From Peribacter sp964404805 (GTDB lineage Bacteria > Patescibacteriota > Gracilibacteria > Peribacterales > Peribacteraceae), in the NCBI GenBank assembly GCA_964404805.1, contig CAYOLJ010000018.1, positions 1 through 15,159 of the forward strand: a stretch of 15,159 nt of DNA, written 5' to 3'. Made by a program: the position numbers and the translations under genes. Under the pieces are notes generated by a model. The model searched no databases. It was not told where the DNA came from and was given only the letters and a program-made list of their open reading frames with translations. Below are positions 1 to 7,585 of the stretch, one piece after another (within the stretch, counting starts at the first letter, position 1; each line of letters opens with the position of its first letter).

Positions 1-300
1 GAACGGATGAAGGAAGAGGAGAACAAGCGCGCCGCCTTCGTGTGCGTGCTCGCATACGTGGATCCGCTGGGAGCGACCTATACTTTCGAAGGACGCTGCG
101 AGGGCATCATCACTCCTACACTTGAAGCCGACTACCTTCCGGGTCTGCCAATCTCCGCCTGTTTTGTCCCGGAGGGACACGACAAGGTCTTCTCGGCCCT
201 GACTATTGAACAAAAAAATAGTACAAGCCACCGGGGAAGAGCCGCATCAGCCCTCAGAACCCACCTATCTGGCACTCTCGAAAACAACACGGAAATCTGA
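1..300 (+). CDS. rdgB: Non-canonical purine NTP pyrophosphatase, RdgB/HAM1 family (5'-truncated by window edge)
   Basis: The frame is open from base 1 and ends in TGA at 298-300, so this is the 3' part of a gene that starts upstream. The visible residues match the C-terminal half of the RdgB/HAM1 (ITPase) family, whose members are about 190-200 aa. A strand reading RAAFVCVLAYVDP precedes an FEG turn, then FVPEGHDKVFSAL, then the hallmark C-terminal EQKNSTSHRGRA with its conserved Ser-His-Arg. Family knowledge: the cytosolic enzyme hydrolyses dITP, ITP and XTP to monophosphates and pyrophosphate, keeping deaminated purines out of nucleic acid. The usual GFGYDP segment before the PEG motif is not seen; YLPGLPISACF stands there instead. 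The ATG at 7-9 is an internal methionine, not the start. A probable promoter for the next gene follows the stop. Confidence 0.82.
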   Translation, partial: ERMKEEENKRAAFVCVLAYVDPLGATYTFEGRCEGIITPTLEADYLPGLPISACFVPEGHDKVFSALTIEQKNSTSHRGRAASALRTHLSGTLENNTEI

Positions 301-309
301 CCCCGCACA

Positions 310-338
310 TTAAGCTCGTTCGACACGAGCGCTACACT
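310..338 (+). promoter_or_regulatory. Predicted promoter of the 347 gene (leaderless geometry)
   Basis: A -10 box TACACT (333-338, 5 of 6 to TATAAT) sits 8 nt before the ATG at 347. A weak -35 candidate, TTAAGC (310-315), lies 17 nt further up. Transcription starting about 7 nt after the -10 box would begin at or next to the ATG, giving a leaderless mRNA. No Shine-Dalgarno is present. A 5-bp inverted repeat GCTCG/CGAGC (314-330) lies in the spacer. Confidence 0.5.
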
Positions 339-346
339 CTCTCACC

Positions 347-727
347 ATGCAGAACGAACCACTAACTTCAGACCCTGTTCTCAGTGTTTACCTCGAACAA
401 CTGGATCAGTTGGCGTGCGAGGATCATGGCCAGCAGTCCGATGCCAGCCATGCCAAACGTATCTGTGAACTCTCGCGCGACATTCGTACATGTCTGAGCT
501 TTCCTTGGGAACACAATCCAGCGCTCGTCGACTTCACTGCGGAGCACCTCAGTGACGCTGTGGCGAGCATCCGTGGTATCGGCGAATGTGCTCAAATACG
601 AGCGCATGCTACTCACGTCCTGCAGCGGGCGATCTCCATTCTTCAAGATAAGCACGACAAGACCGAGAAACCATGGTTCCAAAAGCTTCAGGCACTGCAG
701 ACAGAAGACTCGGCTAGAGTGGCGTGA
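347..727 (+). CDS. Hypothetical protein, 126 aa
   Basis: I do not recognise a family. The product is a small acidic, probably soluble, mostly helical protein with no signal peptide or membrane segment and three to four scattered cysteines (CEDHG, ICELSR, TCLSF, GECAQ). It is rich in Leu, Ala, Asp, Glu and His, as in a small helical bundle. The ATG at 347 is chosen because a TACACT -10 box lies exactly 8 nt before it, the same geometry seen at rpoD. The last 14 bases (714-727) overlap the 3' end of the convergent helicase gene. Overall style resembles the unknown 125-aa protein at 13795, but I see no convincing sequence match between them. Coding nature is supported by the promoter and natural composition, not by homology. 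Confidence 0.6.
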   Translation: MQNEPLTSDPVLSVYLEQLDQLACEDHGQQSDASHAKRICELSRDIRTCLSFPWEHNPALVDFTAEHLSDAVASIRGIGECAQIRAHATHVLQRAISILQDKHDKTEKPWFQKLQALQTEDSARVA

Positions 728-3692
728 AATCCAGTGCCGTGATCTTCGCCCATACCTGTTTGATCAACACCTGAAGTTCCTTTACCTCCGCTTCTGTGAT
801 TTCGAGGTTGATCTCCTTTCTCGCTTCATCCTCATTACCAATGAAATCGAGAGTGAAATGTGTCGCGTCGTGAATGAACTTGGGATCTGCCTCGCAGAGC
901 ATTTTGTAGAACTTGAGTTGCCGGAATAATTTTTCATCTTTCCTCACGGCATCTTCCGTCTTTTTCGTTCGCCCTGTTTTGTAATCCAGCACACGACAGG
1001 TGCGGCCATTCGGCTCAAACAGATCTATACGATCCACTTTACCCTTGATCGGAATATCATCGATCACAGCGTGGAATGTTCGCTCTGTAGAGAGGACGAG
1101 AGGCATGCCAGAGGAAGTTTGTTCCGCATACCTCCGTACAATATCTTCCCCGATCAGTTGGTAATGTTCGAGTTTCTCTTTGGTGAGGATTTCTTCTTTG
1201 AGATGCCTCTGAAATGCCTCCACCAGTGCATCGACGGAAAACGTCTCTCCTTGTTGCCATGCGGAATTCCTGTCTTGAAGCGCGGCATGAACTGCGGTAC
1301 CGAAGGCCATGGCAGGCTTCTTTTCGCTTGGCCTCTGCAATAACTGCTCCCAGAGAAATCTCTGTGGACCGTTCTCTCCATCCAGAAACACGTTGAGTGC
1401 CGTGACAGAGAGTTCGTACTCTTGCAATCGTTCCTCCAGAAATGCACGGAATGCCGCATCAATCTTCAACGGAGGCGTGTGCAATGTCTCTATGGGCGTC
1501 GGGACATGTTCTTGCGTCAGCGTAACTTCATCCGCATGCTCTCCCGCTTCCGCGACAAAACTGCTCACTTGCGCATCGCGCATCTGCTCACCACTGCGAT
1601 ACGTTTCTGGAAAAGTAAGGAAGAGCTCCCGCCTTGCCCTGGTCATCGCCACAAAAAAGAGTCGGCGTTCATCTTCCTGCGTCGCCCTCTTCTCCACTTC
1701 TTTCTCCAAGCCCATGATCAGATGATCGGGAAGCGCAAGCGAACTCCCACTGATTCTGTTCCCCCAGTTTCGATAGCGGACGTCTGCCATGATCACCAAA
1801 TCGAATTCGAGACCCTTGGCTCCGTGTGCGGTCATGAGCTGCACACCATCCTGCACCAAATGCGGGAGGTCATACTCCAATTTCAGTTTCTTCTCTTGCA
1901 TGTACTGATCGATATCGAACAGGAGTGTGACAAGCGACGTGGATTGTACTTCGTAACAGCGGCTCTTCACGTACTCGTAGAATGCGTGCAGGCCTGCGAT
2001 GATGCGTGGATCCGCCTCCTTGGTATCCATGGACGGCAAGAGACCTGACTGAGTAAGAACATCTGCGGTGAGCGCCGTGAGTGTAGTGCTGGGGATGGCT
2101 TGGTTCTTCGTCATGATGAATTCATGCGCGCGCTTGATGGTTGCAGGAATCGATTGCTCGTTCAGCAAATACTCATGGAGGCAAACCTTCTGCTTCGTGC
2201 GCCTGAACGTGCGGAAATCCATAAACAGCCTCCCCAATTCCGCCGGATGACAATTGAAACACGGAAGCGCAAGTGCACCCGCAAGCGTGCTGGAATTCTC
2301 CGGCTCATGAATCGCGCGCAGAAGTGTTACCGTCTGCAAAACCTGCGGATGCTGGACCAAGTCCTGCTTGGCGGCGACCACAGTGGGAATACCGGCGGCA
2401 GTGAGTGTATCTGCAATCTGCAGCACTTCTTCGTTTCTGCGGCAGATGACGGCCATCTGTTTCCACGGAATCTCTCGTTTCTGCGCCTCTTGAAGGAGGC
2501 CCGCAATTCCCGCGTACTCCGTACTCGTATCGGGATAGCGAATGAACTGCGGTTTCGCGCCGTCCTTCTCTTTGCCTGCGACAAGATCTTTCTCTATGTC
2601 TTTGACCACATTGACCAGACGCTCCTGGTTTTCGACAATCACGGCGGAGGCTGCGTCCAGAATTGGCTGAGTGGAGCGGTAATTCGTTGTGAGCGTTATC
2701 GCCACCGTACGTGGAAACCGCTCAAGAAAGGATGTCATATTGCCGATGTTCGCTCCTTGAAAACGAAAGATCGCCTGATCATCGTCCCCGACAACGAAGA
2801 TGTTCGGCTCTTGCTCAACATACGCATACGTTGTCAGAAGATCGAGGACACGATTCTGTGCACCGTTTAAGTCCTGGAACTCATCGACCAGAATGTACTG
2901 GTAGCGTATCTGCAACGATTCGAGCAACCATTCGTGTTCTTTCAAAGCTTCGAGTGCGACCAGCACCATGTCGTCAAAATCGTATCGATGCGTTGCGGTC
3001 AGTTCCTCGATGTACGCACGGTAAACCAAGATGAACTCTTTGAACTGTTGCACCTTCTTCACATCATCTCTATACGCTTTGCTGGTGAGATCTCTTGCCT
3101 TGCCGGTAGGTGTTTTTTTGACTTCCTCGGCGTACGCATCCACGTGCTTTGTAAGATCGTCAGGCGCAATCCCCTCTTTCTTCATCTGCGTAATACGATC
3201 TAAGAGGTCTGCGGCACGATCGTGCTCCGCGACGGGCATATAGAGCTCGGATCGCTGCCCAAGATCTTTGATTGCCTTGCGAACGATCTGCAGCCGTTCA
3301 ATGTTGCTCACCTGCTCAAGGGCTCGAAAATTCACGAAGAGTTGTGGATGCTGTTGAATCAAATCGTTGCAGAAGCTGTGAATCGTACTTACGGTCACGC
3401 CGTACGCATCAGGGCCGATGATCCTGCGCAGGCGTTCGCGCATCGCCTTGGCTCCAGACGTAGAGAATGTGAGGCAGAGAATATTCGTCGGGCGCATCTG
3501 CGTCTTCTTAAGAATATTCGCCGTGCGCATAGCCAACACCTCCGTCTTGCCCGTGCCCGGCCCCGCAATGCACATCACCGGACCTTCAATCGTCTCGACG
3601 GCACGCTTCTGCCCGTCATTCAGCATAGCAAAGCGTTCATCGAACGCCTGGGATGATCTGCTCGCTACCGTGGCTTTCTGCTTCTTGGGCAT
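714..3692 (-). CDS. UvrD/PcrA-type superfamily 1 helicase with C-terminal RecB-like PD-(D/E)XK nuclease domain
   Basis: This 992-aa protein is an ATP-driven 3'-5' DNA helicase by family. Visible motifs: Q-motif LNDGQKRAV (24-32), Walker A GPGTGKT (44-50), motif Ia TFSTSGAKAM (75-84), Walker B VDEFQDLN (269-276), motif III GDDDQAIFRFQGA (302-314), motif IV NYRST (337-341), motif V TAHGAKGLEFD (621-631) and motif VI EDERRLFFVAMTRAR (673-687). The C-terminal region (about 795-910) has an intact nuclease signature: H802 in FGTAVH, D887 in GKVDRID, and D903/K905 in LDYKTG. Fusion of SF1 helicase and PD-(D/E)XK nuclease is the AddA/RecB architecture, so a role in double-strand end processing or repair is likely. 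No partner AddB-like gene is visible. The ATG at 3692 lacks a Shine-Dalgarno. The gene follows rpoD and a small gene on the same strand and overlaps the convergent 347 gene by 14 bases. Confidence 0.93.
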   Translation of the reverse strand: MPKKQKATVASRSSQAFDERFAMLNDGQKRAVETIEGPVMCIAGPGTGKTEVLAMRTANILKKTQMRPTNILCLTFSTSGAKAMRERLRRIIGPDAYGVTVSTIHSFCNDLIQQHPQLFVNFRALEQVSNIERLQIVRKAIKDLGQRSELYMPVAEHDRAADLLDRITQMKKEGIAPDDLTKHVDAYAEEVKKTPTGKARDLTSKAYRDDVKKVQQFKEFILVYRAYIEELTATHRYDFDDMVLVALEALKEHEWLLESLQIRYQYILVDEFQDLNGAQNRVLDLLTTYAYVEQEPNIFVVGDDDQAIFRFQGANIGNMTSFLERFPRTVAITLTTNYRSTQPILDAASAVIVENQERLVNVVKDIEKDLVAGKEKDGAKPQFIRYPDTSTEYAGIAGLLQEAQKREIPWKQMAVICRRNEEVLQIADTLTAAGIPTVVAAKQDLVQHPQVLQTVTLLRAIHEPENSSTLAGALALPCFNCHPAELGRLFMDFRTFRRTKQKVCLHEYLLNEQSIPATIKRAHEFIMTKNQAIPSTTLTALTADVLTQSGLLPSMDTKEADPRIIAGLHAFYEYVKSRCYEVQSTSLVTLLFDIDQYMQEKKLKLEYDLPHLVQDGVQLMTAHGAKGLEFDLVIMADVRYRNWGNRISGSSLALPDHLIMGLEKEVEKRATQEDERRLFFVAMTRARRELFLTFPETYRSGEQMRDAQVSSFVAEAGEHADEVTLTQEHVPTPIETLHTPPLKIDAAFRAFLEERLQEYELSVTALNVFLDGENGPQRFLWEQLLQRPSEKKPAMAFGTAVHAALQDRNSAWQQGETFSVDALVEAFQRHLKEEILTKEKLEHYQLIGEDIVRRYAEQTSSGMPLVLSTERTFHAVIDDIPIKGKVDRIDLFEPNGRTCRVLDYKTGRTKKTEDAVRKDEKLFRQLKFYKMLCEADPKFIHDATHFTLDFIGNEDEARKEINLEITEAEVKELQVLIKQVWAKITALDFTPL

Positions 3693-3698
3693 ACGGAA

Positions 3699-3704
3699 AG
3701 CATA
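3699..3704 (-). promoter_or_regulatory. Weak -10-like box before the helicase gene
   Basis: On the minus strand TATGCT (4 of 6 to TATAAT) lies 6 nt before the helicase ATG at 3692. No good -35 is visible at 16-18 nt. It could give a leaderless transcript separate from rpoD, but the match is weak and the gene may simply be read through from rpoD. Confidence 0.22.
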
Positions 3705-3726
3705 GCATCACCGCCCTGCAACGGAA

Positions 3727-3936
3727 TCATAGGAGTTCAAGATGCTCACACCCACCCGGATGCGTGATAATACGAGCAGAGAACAACTGTCCTATAACAA
3801 ATCGGGCATCCGCCCTGATAACACGCAGCCACAGCATTCCCCTGTTGAAACTATCCACCTGCACACAGTGCTTGGTGACACTTGCTACACGCCCTTCGAT
3901 ATACTCGGCAGTTGGTTTATCTGAAATGGAATCCAT
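3727..3936 (-). CDS. Small hypothetical protein, 69 aa, possible beta-barrel
   Basis: This frame fits between rpoD (stop at 3952, 15 nt upstream) and the helicase (ATG at 3692, 34 nt downstream) on the same strand, as expected for an operon member. The sequence alternates hydrophobic and polar residues, with segments GRVASVTKHCVQVD, GMLWLRVI and FVIGQLFSARI. That pattern suggests a small all-beta fold of the OB or SH3 type, but I recognise no family. No Shine-Dalgarno precedes the ATG; the preceding bases are a T-rich stretch after the rpoD TAA. The case for coding rests on position, length and natural composition. The overlapping plus-strand frame at 3742-3924 looks less natural. Confidence 0.55.
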   Translation of the reverse strand: MDSISDKPTAEYIEGRVASVTKHCVQVDSFNRGMLWLRVIRADARFVIGQLFSARIITHPGGCEHLELL

Positions 3937-3951
3937 CGGAGAGAAAAAATA

Positions 3952-5418
3952 TTACGCATTCTGCAACTCGTACGCGCAGTGATCGCACTTCTTGAAGGAT
4001 TTTCCCTCACGCATAACATCAATGAGCGTGCCCTTGCGACACTCAGGACAGAGCTTGCCCGTGAGGAACGTCTGTACGGGCGAGAAGCCCACACGCTTGG
4101 GGGCGCCCCCCGCCTCGCGAATCGTCATGGAGCGCGGGTGATCGCGCATCTTCTGCAGGACTTTGGCCTCAATCTGACGAATGCGCTCACGTGTAACACC
4201 AAATTCCTTGCCGACTTCCTCGAGCGTGTGCCCGATGCCATCGCGTAGCCCAAAGCGCATCTCGATGATTTTGCGCTCGCGCGGCGTGAGGAACTCGAGC
4301 ATGGCATGCACGTTCTCTTTGCGAAGCTGTCTGTTCGTGGCGTCGAACGGATTCACGGCGTCTTCGTCTTCGATGAAGTCTCCCAGCTTGCTGTCTTCTT
4401 CAGAACCAACCGGCGACTCGAGTGAGATGATGTCCTGGCTGATCTTCTGAATGTGGCGAACCTTCTTGATATCCATCTCCATCTCGACCGAGAGTTCCTC
4501 CACCGTGGGTTCACGACCCAGCTCCTGCACGAGACGGCGCTGCGTGTGCGTGAGCTTATTGATCGTCTCGACCATGTGCACCGGAATACGAATGGTGCGC
4601 GCCTGATCGGCAATCGCACGTGTAATGGCCTGACGGATCCACCACGTAGCGTAGGTAGAGAACTTGAATCCACGATCGGGATCGAATTTCTCAACAGCGC
4701 GGAAGAGGCCGATATTCCCCTCCTGGATCAAATCGAGGAACGAGAGACCTCGGCCGATGTACTTCTTGGCAATGGAAACCACAAGACGCAGGTTGGCCTC
4801 GGCCAGCTGCTGCTTGGCACTGGCATCGCCCTTGCGAATGCGACGTGCAAGCTCGATCTCTTTGCGCGCATCAATAAGCGGTACACGCCCGATCTCCGAG
4901 AGGTACATGCGCACGGAGTCGTTACTAATTTCGAGCAGATCCACCTCGCGCTCACGTCGGCGCTTCTTCTTCTCGTCATCCGAAAGATCCTTGTCGTCGA
5001 TCTCGATGCCCGCGGTGGCCACCACCTGCATGGTGTCCTCCTGACCCAATTTCTCGACCTTCTCATCCGATTCGCTGTCTTCGCCCTCATCATCATCGTC
5101 GATATCCGAAGCGGCAATCTCGGTGAGATCCTCAGTAGGTTCGGGAACCGGCAGCGCCGATTTACCCGTGACCTTCTTCTCCCAAATCAGCACATCTTTC
5201 ACATCGATCACCTGAATACCCAAATCTGTAAGCAGTGTGTAGATCTCATCGAGCAGATCGACGTTTTCTTCTGCATTCGGAACAACAGCCATGATTTCCT
5301 GATGCGTAACGTAGCGCTGTTCGCGCCCTTTCTTAATCAGGTGCGTTACTGCAGGAGGAAACTTGGCCAGATCCTCTTCGGTAGGCTGAGGGATAAACTT
5401 CCGCGGATGGGACGCCAT
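3952..5418 (-). CDS. rpoD: RNA polymerase primary sigma factor (sigma-70/RpoD) with C-terminal zinc ribbon
   Basis: From the ATG at 5418 the product is 488 aa and carries the sigma-70 regions in order. There is a region 1.1-like N-terminal helical domain (about 15-75) and an acidic linker with DIDDDDEGEDSESDE (about 105-118). Regions 1.2-2 include LRLVVSIAKKY, FLDLIQEGNIGL and the -10-reading STYATWWIRQAITRAI (254-269). Region 3 includes IRIPVHM and region 4.2 carries the HTH TLEEVGKEFGVTRERIRQIE (398-417). It directs RNA polymerase to housekeeping promoters. Unusually, the chain runs about 50 residues past region 4 into a CPEC-x17-CDHC ribbon (C457, C460, C478, C481). The frame is open up to an ATG at 5469, but that extension covers the predicted -35 and -10 boxes, and 5418 follows the TATACT box by 8 nt. 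It heads a unit with the small gene and the helicase. Confidence 0.96.
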   Translation of the reverse strand: MASHPRKFIPQPTEEDLAKFPPAVTHLIKKGREQRYVTHQEIMAVVPNAEENVDLLDEIYTLLTDLGIQVIDVKDVLIWEKKVTGKSALPVPEPTEDLTEIAASDIDDDDEGEDSESDEKVEKLGQEDTMQVVATAGIEIDDKDLSDDEKKKRRREREVDLLEISNDSVRMYLSEIGRVPLIDARKEIELARRIRKGDASAKQQLAEANLRLVVSIAKKYIGRGLSFLDLIQEGNIGLFRAVEKFDPDRGFKFSTYATWWIRQAITRAIADQARTIRIPVHMVETINKLTHTQRRLVQELGREPTVEELSVEMEMDIKKVRHIQKISQDIISLESPVGSEEDSKLGDFIEDEDAVNPFDATNRQLRKENVHAMLEFLTPRERKIIEMRFGLRDGIGHTLEEVGKEFGVTRERIRQIEAKVLQKMRDHPRSMTIREAGGAPKRVGFSPVQTFLTGKLCPECRKGTLIDVMREGKSFKKCDHCAYELQNA

Positions 5419-5426
5419 GTGGGAGC

Positions 5427-5454
5427 AGTATAGGCAATTTGGAGCGAACGCCAA
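5427..5454 (-). promoter_or_regulatory. rpoD promoter, leaderless geometry
   Basis: On the minus strand a -35 TTGGCG (5449-5454, 4 of 6) and a -10 TATACT (5427-5432, 5 of 6) are separated by 16 nt. The -10 box ends 8 nt before the ATG at 5418, so initiation about 7 nt downstream would fall on or beside the start codon. There is no Shine-Dalgarno. This supports the internal ATG over the one at 5469. Confidence 0.7.
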
Positions 5455-5475
5455 GAGAAAACGTTCCAAACTCGG

Positions 5476-5772
5476 CTACTTCTTTCTCTTTACTGATCCA
5501 CCCTCAATCTTGATAGCTTTTCCGTGTAGCAGGGCATCGGCCACTTTACGGTTTGCTGCAGTAAGAATCCTCTGAAACGTGCTCTGCGAAACGCCCATGC
5601 GTTTTGCTGCGTCAATTTGATCCAAATCTGAAATGTTCTTGAGACGTATCGCTTCCACTTCATCGAATGTGAGCACCACCTGAGCCAAATCACGCAGAGG
5701 AATTCCTCGCGGCTTGAAGTACGTCGCTCCGGGTTCTGCGCCAATGCACCGTGGCTTGAGGGGACGAATCAT
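5476..5772 (-). CDS. DUF134-family HTH DNA-binding protein, probable transcription regulator
   Basis: The 98-aa product matches the DUF134 family (Pfam PF02001) along its length: an N-terminal basic MIRPLKPRCIG, then ATYFKPRGIPLRDL, then VVLTFDEVEAIRL, then the helix-turn-helix QIDAAKRMGVSQSTFQRIL (about 52-70), then RKVADALLHGKAIKIEGG. The family is small, resembles the sigma region 4 HTH, and is often found beside redox or iron-sulfur genes; its target is generally not known. Here it is the last gene of a redox operon, starting 9 nt after the membrane protein's stop, with no Shine-Dalgarno. I infer that it regulates this operon, perhaps through the palindrome at 7581-7601. Its stop lies 57 nt before the rpoD start, and that gap holds the rpoD promoter. 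Confidence 0.9.
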   Translation of the reverse strand: MIRPLKPRCIGAEPGATYFKPRGIPLRDLAQVVLTFDEVEAIRLKNISDLDQIDAAKRMGVSQSTFQRILTAANRKVADALLHGKAIKIEGGSVKRKK

Positions 5773-5781
5773 ACGAATAGG

Positions 5782-6984
5782 TTACCCGAATATGAGCCAT
5801 TCCGGCTTGAAAAGAAGAAGAATACTGATGACCACCATGAGTGCTCCACCAACGAGATGAGATACACGTGTGTACTTCGTCGTGATGCCTGTCATTTCAA
5901 GCGTCATCATCGTGACGAAGAAGACAAAGAGATCATCAATCATGAAGAAGAAAATATAGAGTGCAATCAGCGCGTAAGATTGCCATGGAAGAAGATCATT
6001 AAGCGCCAGCACTTGTGTGAAGACCGCAGGCAAGCCAGCAGAACAGATGAGTTCCACGAGATTGACGGCGAACGCAAGTGCCATGATACCGAAGAGAGCA
6101 AGAACGAAACTCCGCTGTTGCACAGCGGCTTTCAGATGATCGAAAAAGCACAAACGTCGTTGATCACCCTCTACGATGCAGCCGCTTTCTTGTTTCCATC
6201 CCTTATAGAAACTGTAGCTGCCTCCCACCAGAGCAATCGCCGCAATAGCGAGACGCACCCAGATAATAAAACCGAGAAAGAGGACAAGATGCAGCCACGC
6301 CGTCATGAAGAGAAAATAGACGAGAGAGGAAGCGATAATGAATGTCGAACCGAGAATCCACATCCTCACGCGGCTCGTCATGCCGAGCAGAAGTGAGAGG
6401 AGAAAGAGCAACGTCCAGAGGGCACAGGGGTTAAATCCGTCGAGAACACCCATAACGAGGGCAAGGAGCGGGAGCGAAACCGCCTGCGCATCGATAGTTC
6501 CAAGTAAAGGAACCGTGATATTGGCCGGAATAGACGCAGTATTCGCCGCTTCTGCAGACTCTGATGACAATGGGAATCCCTGCTCCTCTTTTAGGAGGGT
6601 CTTCAATGTATCGGGGCAGGGCGTACGAGAACACTCTGCAATACGAGCGATAATTTGTGTTCCGATAGTTGAAGCGGAAAAACCGACGAACACACGATCA
6701 CCTACAACCGTGAGTGGGATCCCCTCAGACGTGATGCCCAGAGTCTGCATCACACGTTTTAGGAGCCGGCTGTATTCTGGATGCTCGTACACTTCGAACT
6801 CACGAATATGCATCGACGGAAAGTCCTGAAGCATATCCTGCAGCGCCTCGCGTTCAGCGGCACAGTGCGGGCATCCATCTCCCCAGAACAAATAAACATT
6901 CACAGGCTCTTCCGCACGCAACACGAACGGATGCAAGAGTAGGAACACGCCGAAAAGGAGTGAGATGAGCTTGTGCATCTTCAT
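5782..6984 (-). CDS. CcdA/DsbD-like transmembrane thiol-disulfide transporter with N-terminal thioredoxin-fold domain
   Basis: The 400-aa protein begins with a signal peptide (MKMHK, hydrophobic 7-20, AEE near 24). A thioredoxin/glutaredoxin-fold domain follows, with CPHC (C38, C41) and a probable cis-proline in EGIPLTV (P90). A second cysteine pair, C118/C123 (CSRTPC), lies before a linker. From about 165 to the end there are roughly six to seven hydrophobic helices of the CcdA/DsbD type. They include FNPCALW (C187) and ELICSAG (C314), the two positions expected to relay electrons through the membrane. Another pair, C269/C279, is in a loop. By family it moves reducing power between cytosolic thioredoxin and an outside substrate; the domain order (thioredoxin fold first) differs from the C-terminal gamma domain of E. 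coli DsbD. The ATG overlaps the upstream thioredoxin stop by 4 nt, so translation is probably coupled. Confidence 0.88.
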   Translation of the reverse strand: MKMHKLISLLFGVFLLLHPFVLRAEEPVNVYLFWGDGCPHCAAEREALQDMLQDFPSMHIREFEVYEHPEYSRLLKRVMQTLGITSEGIPLTVVGDRVFVGFSASTIGTQIIARIAECSRTPCPDTLKTLLKEEQGFPLSSESAEAANTASIPANITVPLLGTIDAQAVSLPLLALVMGVLDGFNPCALWTLLFLLSLLLGMTSRVRMWILGSTFIIASSLVYFLFMTAWLHLVLFLGFIIWVRLAIAAIALVGGSYSFYKGWKQESGCIVEGDQRRLCFFDHLKAAVQQRSFVLALFGIMALAFAVNLVELICSAGLPAVFTQVLALNDLLPWQSYALIALYIFFFMIDDLFVFFVTMMTLEMTGITTKYTRVSHLVGGALMVVISILLLFKPEWLIFG

Positions 6985-7250
6985 TGGTCTTTGTACTGCT
7001 GAATCAACGAAACAAGTTTTTCTTTTTCAACTTCGCCATGCAGTCGCTCAAGCTCATTGCCTTCCTCATCAAGGAAGATAAACACAGGAAGATTCCGATC
7101 TATCTTATACTGATCCATCTTGGGTTTATCCTGATCGAAATCATAGTACTGCGTCTTCAGCCATGCATGCTCGGCTTCAATTTCTTTCCAGAGCGGTTTC
7201 ATGACCAGACATCCGGGACACCACACAGCACCGAACTTAAGTACTTTCAT
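6981..7250 (-). CDS. Thioredoxin-family protein, cytosolic
   Basis: This is an 89-aa single-domain thioredoxin fold. The active site is WCPGC (C11, C14), the cis-proline is probably P55 in NLPVFIF, and a C-terminal helix follows. Canonical thioredoxin is about 105 aa with WCGPC, so this is a short variant with Pro and Gly swapped. No signal peptide is present, so it should act in the cytosol. It overlaps the membrane CcdA-like gene by 4 nt and probably supplies it with electrons. It follows the DUF5320 gene by 33 nt. No Shine-Dalgarno is seen before the ATG at 7250. Confidence 0.9.
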   Translation of the reverse strand: MKVLKFGAVWCPGCLVMKPLWKEIEAEHAWLKTQYYDFDQDKPKMDQYKIDRNLPVFIFLDEEGNELERLHGEVEKEKLVSLIQQYKDQ

Positions 7251-7283
7251 ACAGAAGAAAGGAAGAAGATCACAACAATCGTA

Positions 7284-7529
7284 TCACGCCTTATCAAGCT
7301 CTTTGAGACGAGCCTGCAACTCCTTGAGATAGCCCGAAACGGCTTCAGCCTGTTCGGTGAGGAGGGTGCGCTCGTCGGCAGCCTTAAGCCTCTTTCGTCC
7401 GAAGAATCCGCAAAACCCCCGACGCCCGCCGGTGCCGCTTCGCCTTGCAAAGTTCAATCCTCTACAGCCACCACGGCCCCAACCAGTGGGTCCAGTTCCT
7501 GCAGGACCAGTTCCATCGAATGCTGGCAT
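7284..7529 (-). CDS. DUF5320-family small protein
   Basis: The 81-aa product starts MPAFDGTGPAGTGPTGWGRG, the glycine-rich N-terminus typical of DUF5320 proteins. An RGFCGFFGRKR stretch follows, and the C-terminal helix (about 50-80, LLTEQAEAVSGYLKELQARLKELDK) has heptad spacing suggestive of a coiled coil. Two cysteines (C22, C40) are present. The family is widespread in anaerobes and CPR bacteria, usually next to DUF134 or metal-cluster genes; its function is not established. It is the first gene of the redox operon, with a clear promoter upstream and a leader of about 22 nt lacking a Shine-Dalgarno. A longer plus-strand frame through this region has unnatural composition. Confidence 0.8.
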   Translation of the reverse strand: MPAFDGTGPAGTGPTGWGRGGCRGLNFARRSGTGGRRGFCGFFGRKRLKAADERTLLTEQAEAVSGYLKELQARLKELDKA

Positions 7530-7557
7530 GATTATGGAGAGAAAGAAATACGTAATG

Positions 7558-7585
7558 AGTATATATTCATAACCTTCTCAGTCAA
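7558..7585 (-). promoter_or_regulatory. Strong promoter of the redox operon
   Basis: On the minus strand TTGACT (7580-7585, 5 of 6) and TATACT (7558-7563, 5 of 6) are spaced by 16 nt, the same spacing as the rpoD promoter. Predicted initiation near 7551 gives a leader of about 22 nt before the DUF5320 ATG. The leader is pyrimidine-rich and has no Shine-Dalgarno. Confidence 0.75.

Noticed and set aside
4453..5433. 326-aa open frame on the plus strand opposite rpoD
   Set aside because: It lies fully antisense to an unmistakable sigma-70 gene. Its long open length follows from the codon usage of rpoD.
5419..5469. 17-residue N-terminal extension of RpoD
   Set aside because: The extension overlies the predicted -35 and -10 boxes and does not look like sigma-70 region 1.1 sequence.
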